A DNA stretch of 64,000 bases from Taudactylus pleione (GCA_031769625.1 JAUIMM010000113.1:11442501-11506500); one strand, 5' to 3'. Counted from the stretch's first letter, positions 23,402 through 34,880 are shown. The notes: generated from the letters alone by a model not told the origin. Numbers and translations: made by a program.

Positions 23402-25144
23402 CAGTGGCGTAACTATAAATTTTGCACCCCCCTGTCAAAAAAGTTTCTGGAGCCCCACTAAAAAAACAAACAAAAAAGACGTTTTTCTGCACGCACACTC
23501 CCGGAAAAGGTGTGTGGTTTCATGATACAGTAATTCCCCTTACACGTTATACCACACTAAGTAATGGACCTTATAACACATTATGGAACACCATAATACC
23601 CTTATAACACATTGTACCACACCGTAATGCCTCTATAACATTATGCTACACAGTAATGTCCCTTACATATTTTGCTACACAATAATGCCCCGTATAACAC
23701 ATTATGCCACACAGTAATGCTCCTTACATATTATGTCACATAATAATGCCCCAAATAACAAATTATGCCACACTAAGTAATACCCCTAATAGCACGTTAT
23801 GCCATACAGTAATGCCCATTACATTCCACTCTGAAAGATCTACCACACCAACCCTCCTCTCCACCGCTGCCAGTCTGTCACCTCAGCTCAGGACTGACTG
23901 CACAGTTTCTATGTCAGTGTAGAACCAGATTATTGGGAACATAGGTTATAACCTGTAAACTCTGTGTGTATCAGGCTAGTGTTCCCTGTAGTAGTGCCCC
24001 TTATGTAGTGCCCCATGTAGTTGTGCCCCTTATGTAGTGCTTCCTGAAGTAGTGCACCTTATGCAATGCCTCCTGTAGTAGTGCCTATTAAGCCATGCTT
24101 CCTGTAGTAGTGCCCCTTATACAATGCCCCCTTAGTAGTGTCCATTATGCAATGCACCCTGTAGTAGTGCCCCTTATGCAATGCCTCCTGTAGTAGTGCC
24201 TATTATGCCTTGCTTAGTGTAGTAGTGCCCCTTATGCAATGCCTCCTGTAGTAGTGCCTATTATGCCATGTTTCCTGTAGTAGTCCCCCTTATACAATGC
24301 CCCCGTAGTAGTGCCCATTATGAAATGCGCCCTGTAGTAGTGCCCTTTATGCAATCCCCCCAGTAGTAGTGCCCATAATGCAGTGTCCCCTGTTGTAGTG
24401 CCCCCTATACTAGTGTCACTTATGCATTGCTTCCTGTGGTAGTGCCCATATGCAGTGTCCCCTAAAGTAGTGCCCCTTATGCAGTGACCCCAGTGCTAGT
24501 TCCCCCTCCCAGTGCAGAACAGCCCCCACACCCCTGTGCAGTACTTACCTGACCACATTGGGCACCGCTGCCTCAATACCGTCAGGGCTCCCGCTATCGT
24601 TGCTGCTGCCTGGATCTAACAAGATCCAGCAGGTGGGCAGGCTCCTAACATCACAGTTGACATCATGATGTCATCCACACACTGCATCACTGGGAACGCT
24701 GGCCTCTGAAGCTATACTAGTGCCACTTATGCATTGCTTCCTGTGGTAGTGCCCATATGCAGTGTCCCCTAAAGTAGTGCCCCTTATGCAGTGACCCCAG
24801 TGCTAGTTCCCCCTCCCAGTGCAGAACAGCCCCCACCCCCCTGTGCAGTACTTACCTGACCACGCTGGGCACCATTGCCTCCATACCGTCAGGGCTCCCG
24901 CTATCGTTGCTGCTGCCTGGATCTAACAAGATCCAGCAGGTGGGCAGGCTCCTAACATCACAGTTGACGTCATGATGTCACCCACGCACTGCATCACTGG
25001 GAACGCTGGCCTCTGAAGCTATCAGAGGCTTCTTTAGCCTCTCATCACTTCAGAGGCCAGCATTCACAGTTGCTGTAGGCGAGTTGGTCGCGATCTACCT
25101 GTGGGAGTTCCATGGGGTCTGCGGGGGGCGTTGCTATGCCACTG
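23402..25144 (-). mobile_element. hAT-like element G with CAGTGGCGTAACTA end
   Basis: A 1,743-bp non-autonomous element. Ends are CAGTGGCGTAACTA and (reversed) CAGTGGCATAGCAACG. The flanking octamers are CTCCAAGG and CCTCAAGG, an imperfect 8-bp duplication. Much of the interior is a minisatellite of GTAGTGCCCCTTATGCA-like units (23,520-24,500), adjoining a GC-rich block. Read on the minus strand, the GC-rich block comes first, then a GGTAAGTACTG donor-like site (24,543-24,549), then GGGGCACTACT-type repeats. Element H (37,442-38,201) is a relative. Confidence 0.75.
24405..25021. repeat. 307-bp tandem duplication inside element G
   Basis: 24,405-24,711 is repeated as 24,712-25,021 with few differences (for example CACATTGGG versus CACGCTGGG). 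Each unit has a minisatellite part, the ACTTACCTGACC donor-like site (minus strand) and the GC-rich block with GATCTAACAAGATC. The putative exon-donor module is therefore present twice. Confidence 0.9.
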
Positions 25145-25191
25145 CCTCAAGGTTTAACACATTTCCCTCTAAGTGTGACAGTACCGTACAT

Positions 25192-25716
25192 AGGGCCAGA
25201 TTCAGACCCGCTTGCAAGCGCATAGCGCTCACAAGCGGGTTGATGGTGGCCCAGTGCGCTTGCGTGTGCGCGAGCCCCGGAGCAAGCGCAAAAGCACTCG
25301 CTCCGTGGCTAACTACAAAAGGGACGGCTGTCGATGTTGATCGACAGCTCGCCCCATTTTGTAGGCATGGCGGGGGGGGTGGCTTCACAAATGGAGGCGT
25401 TCCCATGCGAACACCTGCAGTTTGTGGGCGGCCCCACTGACATCACCAGTGATGTCAGTGGGAGAGCTTCCAGCTCTATTAGAGCCAGAAGCTCTCTGGG
25501 GCTTGCGGCCACGAGACCCTACCACAGGGGTCTTGTCGCAAGCCCGATGGTCGCGATGGTCTTGACCATCGTGACCATTATCCTGGCCGCTCGCAATAGC
25601 TGTGGGTGGTCACCCACAGCTATGCGAGCGGCCAGGAGGCCGCTCCAAAAAAAAAATAAACGCCCTGATTCAGAGCGAGCGCTCTTTCAGAGCATTCGTC
25701 TCTGAATCAGGCCCAG
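25192..25716. repeat. GATTCAGA-ended interspersed repeat, copy 1
   Basis: Starts GGGCCAGATTCAGACCCGC and ends TCTGAATCAGGCCC in inverted orientation. The interior is rich in short palindromes: AAGCGGG arms at 25,210-25,245, CTGACATCACCAGTGATGTCAG near 25,436-25,460, and GTGACC/GGTCGC words near 25,550-25,580. Related copies lie at 46,280 (reversed) and 55,424, with degenerate ones at 57,470 and 62,210. No protein-coding part. Confidence 0.75.
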
Positions 25717-26508
25717 AGTGTCATTAGTAAAAGTATGGGGGGAGGGGGAATAAATATTTACATTTCCTGTGCATAAATCCACCTTTTGTGAAAATGACAT
25801 AAGGGTCATTTAGAGTTGCACAGTATGCATTTACATAGCAAAAGTATATAGGAATTGATGCCCCCCTAAAATTAAACACCTGAAGATGCATGCAGTGGAG
25901 AGATGTGGCTAGACAGTTTTAGTAGTAAATGCAACAAGTGCCTTACCCTATTTATACAGAATATAATTAGGTAACGAAGCGTCATGTACACAAGAGGAAA
26001 TAGTGTCTTGACAGTTATAATGAAATGGGGAAATTTTCATATAAAATGTAATTAAATACATAGAGCTCCACACCTGTTGATAACCCCTTTAAATATATAC
26101 TTTCGGAATGTTCTTTCCTGCAGTAGTCCAAATGGACAAAACAGTAATACGCATAGACAGCCATAATAATATAATATGGTTGTGCTGCTAATGAATAAAG
26201 TGCTACCTGCTGGCAGTGGTAAAGTAGGCTCACTGCCGCCCTGTGGAAGCCGACACCCCCGGATGCTCCATGCAGCACTGAAGCAGCGTTACTAGCTGTA
26301 AGTTGCCATTACAGGCACGATGCAGGGGCTGTGGGGCAGCGATAGTGCCATCTCCCGGTTCCTCTGCCCTGGGCGATGGCATCACTCACATAAACCTCCT
26401 TAAGACCCTGTCTGTTGAAGGGACTATACACAACCAGCCAATTAGAAGCAGCCACATAGTACTACTAGTCCTCATCTACATAATGTCATATGCTGTCTGT
26501 CTGTACGA
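25717..26508. other. No feature recognised
   Basis: Mixed AT-rich sequence with no supported gene. The block at 26,295-26,395 (GGCACGATGCAGGGGCTGTG and following) resembles 53,600-53,720 and is probably the remains of a further interspersed repeat. Confidence 0.4.
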
Positions 26509-28082
26509 CATTCCCCTGCTCGTATCTTGTGTACCGATGCTCCTCACAGTTACTGTAGAAAGATGAACTCTGTAATAATGTCTGCCTGTATGTGATATTC
26601 CCCTGCTCGTATCTTGTGTACCGATACTCCTCACAGTTACTGTAGAAAGATGAACTCTGTAATAATGTCTGCCTGTGTGTGATATTCCCCTGCTCGTATC
26701 TTGTGTACCGATACTCCTCACAGTTACTGTAGAAAGATGAACTCTGTAATAATGTCTGCCTGTGTGTGATATTCCCCTGCTCGTATCTTGTGCACCAGTG
26801 CTCCTCACAGTTACTGTAGAAAGATGAACTCTGTAATAATGTCTGCCTGTGTGTGATAGTGTGATATTCCCCTGCTCGTATCTTGTGCACCGGTGCTCCT
26901 CACAGTTACTGTAGAAAGATGAACTATGTAATAATGTCTGCCTGTGTGTGATATTCCCCTGCTCGTATCTTGTGTACCGATACTCCTCACAGTTACTGTA
27001 GAAAGATGAACTCTGTAATAATGTCTGCCTGTGTGTGATATTCCCCTGCTCGTATCTTGTGTACCGATACTCCTCACAGTTACTGTAGAAAGATGAACTA
27101 TGTAATAATGTCTGCCTGTGTGTGATATTCCCCTGCTCGTATCTTGTGTACCGATACTCCTCACAGTTACTGTAGAAAGATGAACTCTGTAATAATGTCT
27201 GCCTGTGTGTGATATTCCCCTGCTCGTATCTTGTGTACCGATACTCCTCACAGTTACTGTAGAAAGATGAACTCTGTAATAATGTCTGCCTGTGTGTGAT
27301 ATTCCCCTGCTCGTATCTTGTGTACCGATACTCCTCACAGTTACTGTAGAAAGATGAACTCTGTAATAATGTCTGCCTGTGTGTGATATTCCCCTGCTCG
27401 TATCTTGTGCACCAGTGCTCCTCACAGTTACTGTAGAAAGATGAACTCTGTAATAATGTCTGCCTGTGTGTGATAGTGTGATATTCCCCTGCTCGTATCT
27501 TGTGCACCGGTGCTCCTCACAGTTACTGTAGAAAGATGAACTATGTAATAATGTCTGCCTGTGTGTGATATTCCCCTGCTCGTATCTTGTGTACCGATAC
27601 TCCTCACAGTTACTGTAGAAAGATGAACTCTGTAATAATGTCTGCCTGTGTGTGATATTCCCCTGCTCGTATCTTGTGTACCGATACTCCTCACAGTTAC
27701 TGTAGAAAGATGAACTATGTAATAATGTCTGCCTGTGTGTGATATTCCCCTGCTCGTATCTTGTGTACCGATACTCCTCACAGTTACTGTAGAAAGATGA
27801 ACTCTGTAATAATGTCTGCCTGTGTGTGATATTCCCCTGCTCGTATCTTGTGTACCGATACTCCTCACAGTTACTGTAGAAAGATGAACTCTGTAATAAT
27901 GTCTGCCTGTGTGTGATAGTGTGATATTCCCCTGCTCGTATCTTGTGCACCGGTGCTCCTCACAGTTACTGTAGAAAGATGAACTATGTAATAATGTCTG
28001 CCTGTGTGTGATATTCCCCTGCTCGTATCTTGTGTACCGATACTCCTCACAGTTACTGTAGAAAGATGAACTCTGTAATAAT
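26509..28082. repeat. 87/95-bp tandem array, left part
   Basis: About 18 monomers of 87 bp, with every few monomers a 95-bp variant containing an extra GTGTGATA (26,851, 27,468, 27,911). The 95-bp variants are spaced 617 bp (7-mer) and then 443 bp (5-mer), a higher-order pattern that also carries the CACCGGTG and CACCAGTG versus TACCGATA variants. Because 87 is divisible by three, minus-strand frames stay open for up to 379 residues. These are repeats of a 29-residue unit and not a credible gene. Confidence 0.95.
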
Positions 28083-29974
28083 TAGAGATGAGCGGTTCGG
28101 ATTCTGTGGAATCCGAACCGCTCCGAACATTGGGGATCCGAGTCCACCCGAACCCTGTTCGGGTGTTCACCGCCTGACTCGGATCCCCGTTCGGGGCCGA
28201 ACGGCGGCCGCCTGATGTCGGATTCTCACTAGAGAATCCGACATCAGGTCTCCTCGCATGTAGGGCAGAGCGCAGTGATAGCGCTCTGCCCTACACAGAC
28301 ACAGACACACAGCCGCCAGCGGCAGCTGTGTGTTTGTTACAGCAGCCAATGAGAGTCACACAGACTCTCATTGGCTGCTGCACGGAGGGAGCCGGCTGGA
28401 GCTCACACATGAGCTCCGTCTTCCGGCTCCCTCCTCAGCGTGTGACAGAGCGGACGGCGCGGGAGCGGGGATACAGGTAAGTTTTTTTTTGTTTTTTTTT
28501 TACTTGTCAAAGGTCCGAGGGCGCTACTGGGGGGGGGGGTCTGCACTACTGGGGGGGTCTGCTACTGGGGGGGGGGCTATACTACTGGGGGGGCCATACT
28601 ACAGAGGGGCCTGCTACTGGGGGGGCTATACTACTGGGGGGGGTCTGCACTACTGGGGGGGGGTCTGCTACTGGGGGAGGCAATACTACTGGGGGGGCCA
28701 TACTACAGAGGGGCCTGCTACTGGGGGGGGCTATACTACTGGGGGGGTCTGCTACTGGGGGGGCCATACTACTGGGGGGGATCTGCACTATTGGGGGGCC
28801 ATACTACAGAGGGGCCTGCTACTGGGGGGGGGCTATACTACTGGGGGGGTCTGCACTACTGGGGGGGGTCTGCTACTGGGCAGGGCTATACTACTGGGGG
28901 GGCCATACTACAGAGGGGCCTGCTACTGGGGGGGGCTATACTACTGGGGGGGTCTGCTACTGGGAGGGCCATACTACTGAGGGGCCTGCTACTGGGGGGG
29001 CCATACTACTGGGGGGGCCTACTACAGGGGGGGCCATACTACAGGGGGGGCCCATACTACAGGGGGGGCTACTACTGGAGCAGCCTACTACTGGGGGGGC
29101 CTGCTACTGGGGCAGCCTACTACTGGGGGAGCCATACTACTGGGGGGCATACTACTGGGTGGCATGCTAATGGGGGGCATACTACTGGGGGGGCCTGCTA
29201 ATGGGGGACATACTACTGGGGGGGCCTGCTAATGGGGGGCATACTACTGGGGAGCATTCAACTGGGGGCACTGCATAGTGGACCGTACTACTAAGGGGAC
29301 TGCATAGGGGGCACCACTGCTGGGGGACATTGTGTAAGGGACACCGCTACTGTGGGCATTGTGTAAAAGGGTCACTACTGTGGGCATTGTGTAAAAGGGG
29401 CACTACTGTGTGTCGTAACATAAATAAGAGACACTACTTTATGGTGTAATGTGAATCAGGCCCTATGTGCGGTGTAATGCTAATAAGATTGTGCACTGTG
29501 ACTCCTAGGGCCGTAGCCCACTTTGTAAACAAGTACTGTGACTCTGCTGGCCGTACCCCACTGGGTGGGTGCACTACTTTTCATTTCTGCCACTGCTGTG
29601 TGGCAATGTGTCATAATGTGCTTTATACTGTGGTGTCTGTGTCGTTGTGCCGCTGCTTTGTCGCTTAGTAACCAGTCAGCTCACTGCAACCTTTGGCCAA
29701 TAATGTTGAAAACAATATTATAAGCTGTGATATGGTCTAAATTGACTGGAAATTAATGTTATTGAGGTTAATAATACTCTAGGATGAAAAAAAAGACCAA
29801 TTTATGTGATTTTAGCTTTTTTTGTCAATTTTTGTAAAAAAATCCAAATCCAAATCCAAATCCAAAGCCAGTCACCGCAGTTTGGCAAATCCAAATCCAA
29901 ATCCAAAGCCGGACGACGAATTAGAACCAAATCCAAATCCAAATCCGGCAAAAATGGTCCGGCGCACATCCCTA
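28083..29974 (+). mobile_element. hAT-type element C inserted in the 87-bp array
   Basis: A 1,892-bp non-autonomous element starting TAGAGATGAGCGGTTCGG and ending CCGGCGCACATCCCTA, flanked by a perfect 8-bp duplication GTAATAAT (28,075-28,082 and 29,975-29,982). The array resumes in register on the right, so the empty site can be read directly. The interior has hairpins (28,219-28,247 around CTCACTAGAG; 28,330-28,380), a GC-rich stretch ending in GGTAAGT (28,476-28,482), a poly-T run, a G-rich minisatellite, and a 3' end related to copies A and B (29,690-29,974, with CCAAATCC subterminal repeats). No transposase is present. Confidence 0.96.
28505..29265 (+). repeat. G-rich CTACTGGGGGG minisatellite in element C
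   Basis: About 40 units of 15-30 bp alternate CTACTGGGGGGG, CCATACTACAGAGGGG and CTGCACTACTGGGG. The plus strand is so G-rich that it meets the simple pattern for G-quadruplexes many times. Downstream (29,266-29,420) the units become GGGGGCACTGC-like and decay. Confidence 0.93.
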
Positions 29975-30395
29975 GTAATAATGTCTGCCTGTGTGTGATA
30001 TTCCCCTGCTCGTATCTTGTGTACCGATACTCCTCACAGTTACTGTAGAAAGATGAACTCTGTAATAATGTCTGCCTGTGTGTGATATTCCCCTGCTCGT
30101 ATCTTGTGCACCGGTGCTCCTCACAGTTACTGTAGAAAGATGAACTCTGTAATAATGTCTGCCTGTGTGTGATATTCCCCTGCTCGTATCTTGTGTACCG
30201 ATGCTCCTCACAGTTACTGTAGAAAGATGAACTCTGTAATAATGTCTGCCTGTGTGTGATATTCCCCTGCTCGTATCTTGTGCACCGATACTCCTCACAG
30301 TTACTGTAGAAAGATGAACTCTGTAATAATGTCTGCCTGTGTGTGATATTCCCCTGCTCGTATCTTGTGCACCAGTGCTCCTCATAGTGATTGTA
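29975..30395. repeat. 87-bp tandem array, right part
   Basis: Five monomers continue the array after element C. The last is truncated at TGATTGTA (30,388-30,395), where another insertion begins. Confidence 0.95.
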
Positions 30396-30722
30396 GCAGG
30401 GTTGCCGATATTCTGGCTGCCCCTTCCGCGATTTGGAGCAGCCAGATCGGCATTGCAGGGGACGTGGCCGGAATAGGGGGCGTTGATGGACACTTGTGGG
30501 CAGAGCAGGGGTGAGATTACCAGCATTGAGAAGCAGGGGGAGGAATCAAAATGACACGATGAATCATGTCATAGGCCTCCCCCGCTGCAGGGGTTTGTTT
30601 TAAAACTGCAAGGGGGGCAGAGGGGTCGCAGCCACCGGGAGGCTTGCCTACCTTTCTGGGGGACCGGGAGAGGCACTCGATTTTCCAGAGGCCCCGGCCG
30701 AATCCGGAGGGTAGTCTAGTAT
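30396..30722. mobile_element. Insertion splitting the 87-bp array (327 bp)
   Basis: The array breaks at 30,395 and a divergent monomer reappears at 30,731. The insert is flanked by TGATTGTA and AGATTGTA, possibly a target duplication. Its right half (GGAGGCTTGCCTACC, GGGAGAGGCAC) resembles 44,405-44,590. No clear inverted ends are visible, so the class is unknown. Confidence 0.55.
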
Positions 30723-30730
30723 AGATTGTA

Positions 30731-30815
30731 CGAATATTAACTTTGTGGTAATATCGGTCTGTGTGATTTACCCTTCTTGTATCTTATGTACCAGTGCTCC
30801 CCACAGTGACTGTAA
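30731..30815. repeat. Divergent single monomer of the 87-bp repeat
   Basis: The block from GGTAATATCGGTCTG through TATCTTATGTACCAGTGC to CACAGTGACTGTAA aligns to the 87-bp monomer with many substitutions. It marks the original right edge of the array. Confidence 0.8.
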
Positions 30816-31167
30816 GGCAGCATTTGTTTGGGGAACATGTCCTTTTTCTTGACAGCAACAATTAATTCCTTTTTTTCTGGGTTCTATTGAAATAAAAGGA
30901 TCATAAATTAAGCATATTAGGTTCTAGAATCAAAACTTTTTTAAATAGTGCTTCAGATTGTATGACCTAGTTTCTCCTGCTGGTATGCTGAATAATTCAA
31001 TGTGAGATCAGAGCATACAGTTAAAAGGTTTATGCTGCAAATCCAAAATAGTTTAGTGCATGAAATATACTTACAGCACATAATTTGTTAAAGGAACACT
31101 GCACCTATCTTTGATGCTGGAGTTTCATAAATTGGCTATTATACTTAAAGCATTTCAATGTTACAGA
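30816..31167. other. No feature recognised
   Basis: AT-rich sequence between the 87-bp array and element D, with no coding or repeat structure that I can support. Confidence 0.5.
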
Positions 31168-31175
31168 CTAACAAC

Positions 31176-34100
31176 TAGGGGTGTGCACCGGACACTTTTC
31201 GTGTTTTGTGTTTTGGTTTTGGATCTGGATCTTTCTTCGTGTTTTGGATCTGGATTGGTTTTGCCAAAACCACCCTTCCGTGTTTTGGGTTCTGGGTTTT
31301 GTGTTTTGGATCTGGATTTTTTCTTAAAAAATAAAAAAAACCCGCTAAAATCACATAAATGGGCCTTTTTTTGTTCCTACGCTATTAATAACCCCAATAA
31401 CATTAATTTCCACTCATTTCCACTCTATTCTGAACACCTCACACCTCACAATATTGTTTTTAGGCCAAAAGGTTGTACCGAGGAAGCTGGATGACTATGC
31501 TAAGCGACACAAGGGGGCGGCACAAACACGTGGCCCATCTAGGAGTGGCACTGCAGTGGCAGACAGGAAGCCAATCAGCGTTATGGTGCCCATTTGCATG
31601 TAGCACGAACCCGGGAGATCCGTGCTACATGCATCTGTGTGATTGGCACAGAGCAATGACAGGTCCGTGAGACCCGTCTGTGCTGCTGTGGTAAAAAAAA
31701 AAAAAAAAACCTGTGTAAAAAAAGAAAAAAATGGCGTGCACCCCCCCAAAAAAGAGCAACCAGCCCCGGGCATTAGTAACCCAGTGCTGGGTGTGCTTAA
31801 ATACAGGGGACAAACGACGTAGGGGTCCCCTGTACTTAAGCACAACCAGCACCGGGCTAGTCAGAACCAGCGCTGGTTGCCAAAATACGGGGGACAAACG
31901 ACGTAGGGGTCCCCTGTATTCTGCGCAACCAGCTCTGGGCTCTGATCCGGTCCTGGTTCTGGAAATATAGGGGACAAAAAATGAGTAGGGTTCCCCTGTA
32001 TGTTCCAGAACCAGCACTGGACTTTTTCTAGCGGGGGGCTGATGCCACAGCCAGGGGAGCCCTTTCACCGGGCCCCCCAGCCGCAGCATCAACCCTGACC
32101 GCTAGTCAGCCCAGGCCGGGGATCCCTGGAGAGCTGGGGACCCCCCCAATAAAGGGGTCACCCTCTCCAGGGCACCCCAGGCCCAGGCTGATAGCCCGGG
32201 GCTATCCCCGCCACCCCTGGTGGCGGTGGGTGGCGGGTTGATTGTGTGGTGTGGTGTAAATAAAGAATATCAAACATTGTCTTTACAAGTAGAACTGCAA
32301 GTCCCAGCTAGCCTGCCCCGCATGCTGGTACTTGGAGAACCACAAGTACCAGCATGCAGGGCATTAAGGGCCCACTAGTACCTGTAGTTCACCTGTAAAA
32401 AAAATGTTTAAAAAAACACAGGACACACACACCGTGACAGTATAAGTTTATTAAACATACATACACACACACACATGTACACATACTCACCTATGTAACC
32501 CTGTAGCATCGGTCCACTTGTCCGGTAAAGTATCCATAGGGGACCTGTGAAAAAAAACATACTCACCATCTCCTATGCGAGGTTCTGTCCTCTTCGTTCC
32601 AAAGTAGGCATCCCCGGACTTGGCAAAAAAAAAAAAACGAAAACGCGATCCACGAACTTAGTACCGTTCTATAGAACGGTACTTCCCGAATGAGAGCTTA
32701 GCGGCGGGGTATCACCATGGAAACCCCGCTGCTAAGCGTTCATTGGCTGAGAGAGGTCATCTCCCGTCTCTCAGCCAATGAACGGCTCCCTCCATTGTAG
32801 TCAATGGTGGGAACCGCAGGGTAAACTTTAATAACCTTGCGGCTCCCAGCATTGACTACAATGGAGGGAGCCGTTCATTGGCTGAGAGAGACGGGAGATG
32901 GCCTCTCTCAGCCAATGAACGCTTAGCAGCGGGGTTTCCATGGTGATACCCCGCCGCTAAGCTCTCATTCGGGAAGTACCGTTCTATAGAACGGTACTAA
33001 GTTCGTGGATCGCGTTTTCGTTTTTTTTTTTTGCCAAGTCCGGGGATGCCTACTTTGGAACGAAGAGGACAGAACCTCGCATAGGAGATGGTGAGTATGT
33101 TTTTTTTCACAGGTCCCCTATGGATACTTTACCGGACAAGTGGACCGATGCTACAGGGTTACATAGGTGAGTATGTGTACATGTGTGTGTGTGTGTGTGT
33201 ATGTATGTTTAATAAACTTATACTGTCACGGTGTGTGTGTCCTGTGTTTTTTTAAACATTTTTTTTACAGGTGAACTACAGGTACTAGTGGGCCCTTAAT
33301 GCCCTGCATGCTGGTACTTGTGGTTCTCCAAGTACCAGCATGCGGGGCAGGCTTGCTGGGACTTGCAGTTCTACTTGTAAAGACAATGTTTGATATTCTT
33401 TATTTACACCACACCACACAATCAACCCGCCACCCACCGCCACCAGGGGTGGCGGGGATAGCCCCGGGCTATCAGCCTGGGCCTGGGGTGCCCTGGAGAG
33501 GGTGACCCCTTTATTGGGGGGGTCCCCAGCTCTCCAGGGATCCCCGGCCTGGGCTGACTAGCGGTCAGGGCTGATGCTGCGGCTGGGGGGCCCGGTGAAA
33601 GGGCTCCCCTGGCTGTGGCATCAGCCCCCCGCTAGAAAAAGTCCAGTGCTGGTTCTGGAACATACAGGGGAACCCTACTCATTTTTTTCCCCTGTATTTC
33701 CAGAACCAGGACCGGATCAGAGCCCAGAGCTGGTTGCGCAGAATACGGGGGACCCCTACGTCGTTTGTCCCCCGTATTTTGGCAACCAGCTCTGGTTCTG
33801 ACTAGCCCGGTGCTGGTTGTGTTTAAGTACAGGGGACCCCTATGTCGTTTGTCCCCTGTATTTAAGCACACCCAGCACTGGGTCACTAATGCCCGGGGCT
33901 GGTTGCTCTTTTTTTGGGGGGGAGGACGCCATTTTTTTCTCTTTTTACACAGGTTTTTTTTTTTTTATTTACCACAGCAGCACAGACGGGTCTCACGGAC
34001 CCGTTAGTGCTCTGTGTCAATGACACAGATGCAAGTAGCACGGATCTCCTGGTCCGTGCGTGCATCTGTGTCATTGAAATACACAGCAGCACAGACGGGT

Positions 34101-34448
34101 CTCACTGACCCATCTGTGCTCTGTGTCACTGTCAATCACACAGATGCATGTAGCACGGATCTCACGAGTCCGTGCTACATGCAAATGAGCACCATAATGC
34201 TGATTGGCTGAGAGCCGTGACAGACGGCTCTGTCAGCCAATCAGCACTTTGCCCATTAAAGGCAAAGGCATTTTTTTTTAAATGGCCGCTCGAGGCAAAA
34301 CCTCGAGATCCGACAGCAGATCTCGAGGTTTTGCCTCGGGAGAGGGATCCGGGACAGACAGGGAGATCCGAGCTTGGGCTCGGATCGCCCCGGATCCCCG
34401 AAGTTCGGGTGGGTTCGGTTCTCAGGGAACCGAACCCGCTCATCCCTA
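31176..34448 (-). mobile_element. hAT-ended foldback element D
   Basis: A 3,273-bp element with TAGGGGTGTGCACCGG at the left and (reversed) TAGGGATGAGCGGG at the right, flanked by a perfect 8-bp duplication CTAACAAC (31,168-31,175 and 34,449-34,456). The left ~385 bp are the 3' terminus of the copy A/B family on the minus strand. The right ~220 bp are a 5' terminus with CTCGAGGTTTTGCCTCG hairpins. Between them lies a huge palindrome and no transposase. The ends show it was moved by hAT machinery in trans. Confidence 0.95.
31565..34213. repeat. Near-perfect palindrome of about 2.6 kb
   Basis: The left arm (about 31,565-32,824) is the inverse of the right arm (about 32,834-34,213), with a loop of only about ten bases (AAACTTTAAT, near 32,829). 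Symmetric marks include AGTACCGTTCTA/TAGAACGGTACT at 32,660 and 32,975, the TGCCAAGTCCGGGGATGCC block, the (GT)n tract, and the TTTAAGCACA block. Differences are few, mostly in homopolymers and the (CA)n length. The right arm has an extra ~120-bp duplication of the AGCACAGACGGGTCTCAC unit (33,975-34,130). Each arm contains smaller hairpins. Confidence 0.96.
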
Positions 34449-34534
34449 CTAACAACACAGATTTGTTTTTATTCAGACATTTCAGTTTTTCCCTAAATGC
34501 TACATACAGTGTATTAATCAGCAGAATGGGTTGG

Positions 34535-34880
34535 ATATGGGATGCCAGCGGTCAGAATCCCGACGTCGGCATCCCGACAGGGCTTGGATACCGACACCTG
34601 TCGGTCAGTATCCTAACCCTCCCCGTGTCCCTACCCCTAACCCTCTCTTCCTGGTGCCTAAACCTAACTTCCCCCTCAGTACCTAAACCTAACCTCCTCT
34701 CCCCGCACCCTAAACCTAGCCCTCCTCCCCTAGTGCCTAATCCATCTCCTAGTGCCAAACCCCTATCCCTCCCCCTAACCCTGCTGCTTACTCTGACAGG
34801 TGTCGGGATTCCTGCGTCGGCATTCTGAGTGCCGGAATCCTTGCGGTCATACTAATATGACCGCAACCCAGCAGTACTTA
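34535..34880. repeat. GGGTTAGG-rich interspersed repeat, copy 2 (reversed)
   Basis: CGGCATCCCGAC/CAGGTGTCGG words flank a run of CCTAACCCTCCCC and CCTAAACCTAAC units. Same family as copy 1 but in the opposite orientation and shorter. The end is near ATGACCGCAACCC. Confidence 0.7.

Noticed and set aside
26476..27950. Minus-strand open frames of 343 and 379 residues made of 29-residue repeats (THRQTLLQSSSFYSNCEE...)
   Set aside because: The 87-bp unit is a multiple of three without a stop, so any array of it stays open. The 95-bp units shift the frame and the reading continues in a second meaningless frame. No known repeat protein resembles it.
28330..29201. Gly-rich plus-strand frames (GGHTTGGGLHYWGG...) in element C
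   Set aside because: These are a consequence of the G-rich minisatellite inside a non-autonomous transposon.
31565..34213. Palindrome as a pure assembly artefact
   Set aside because: The arms differ in homopolymer and (CA)n lengths and the right arm has an extra ~120-bp duplication. The whole is bounded by hAT ends with a perfect 8-bp duplication. Long reads are still needed for proof.
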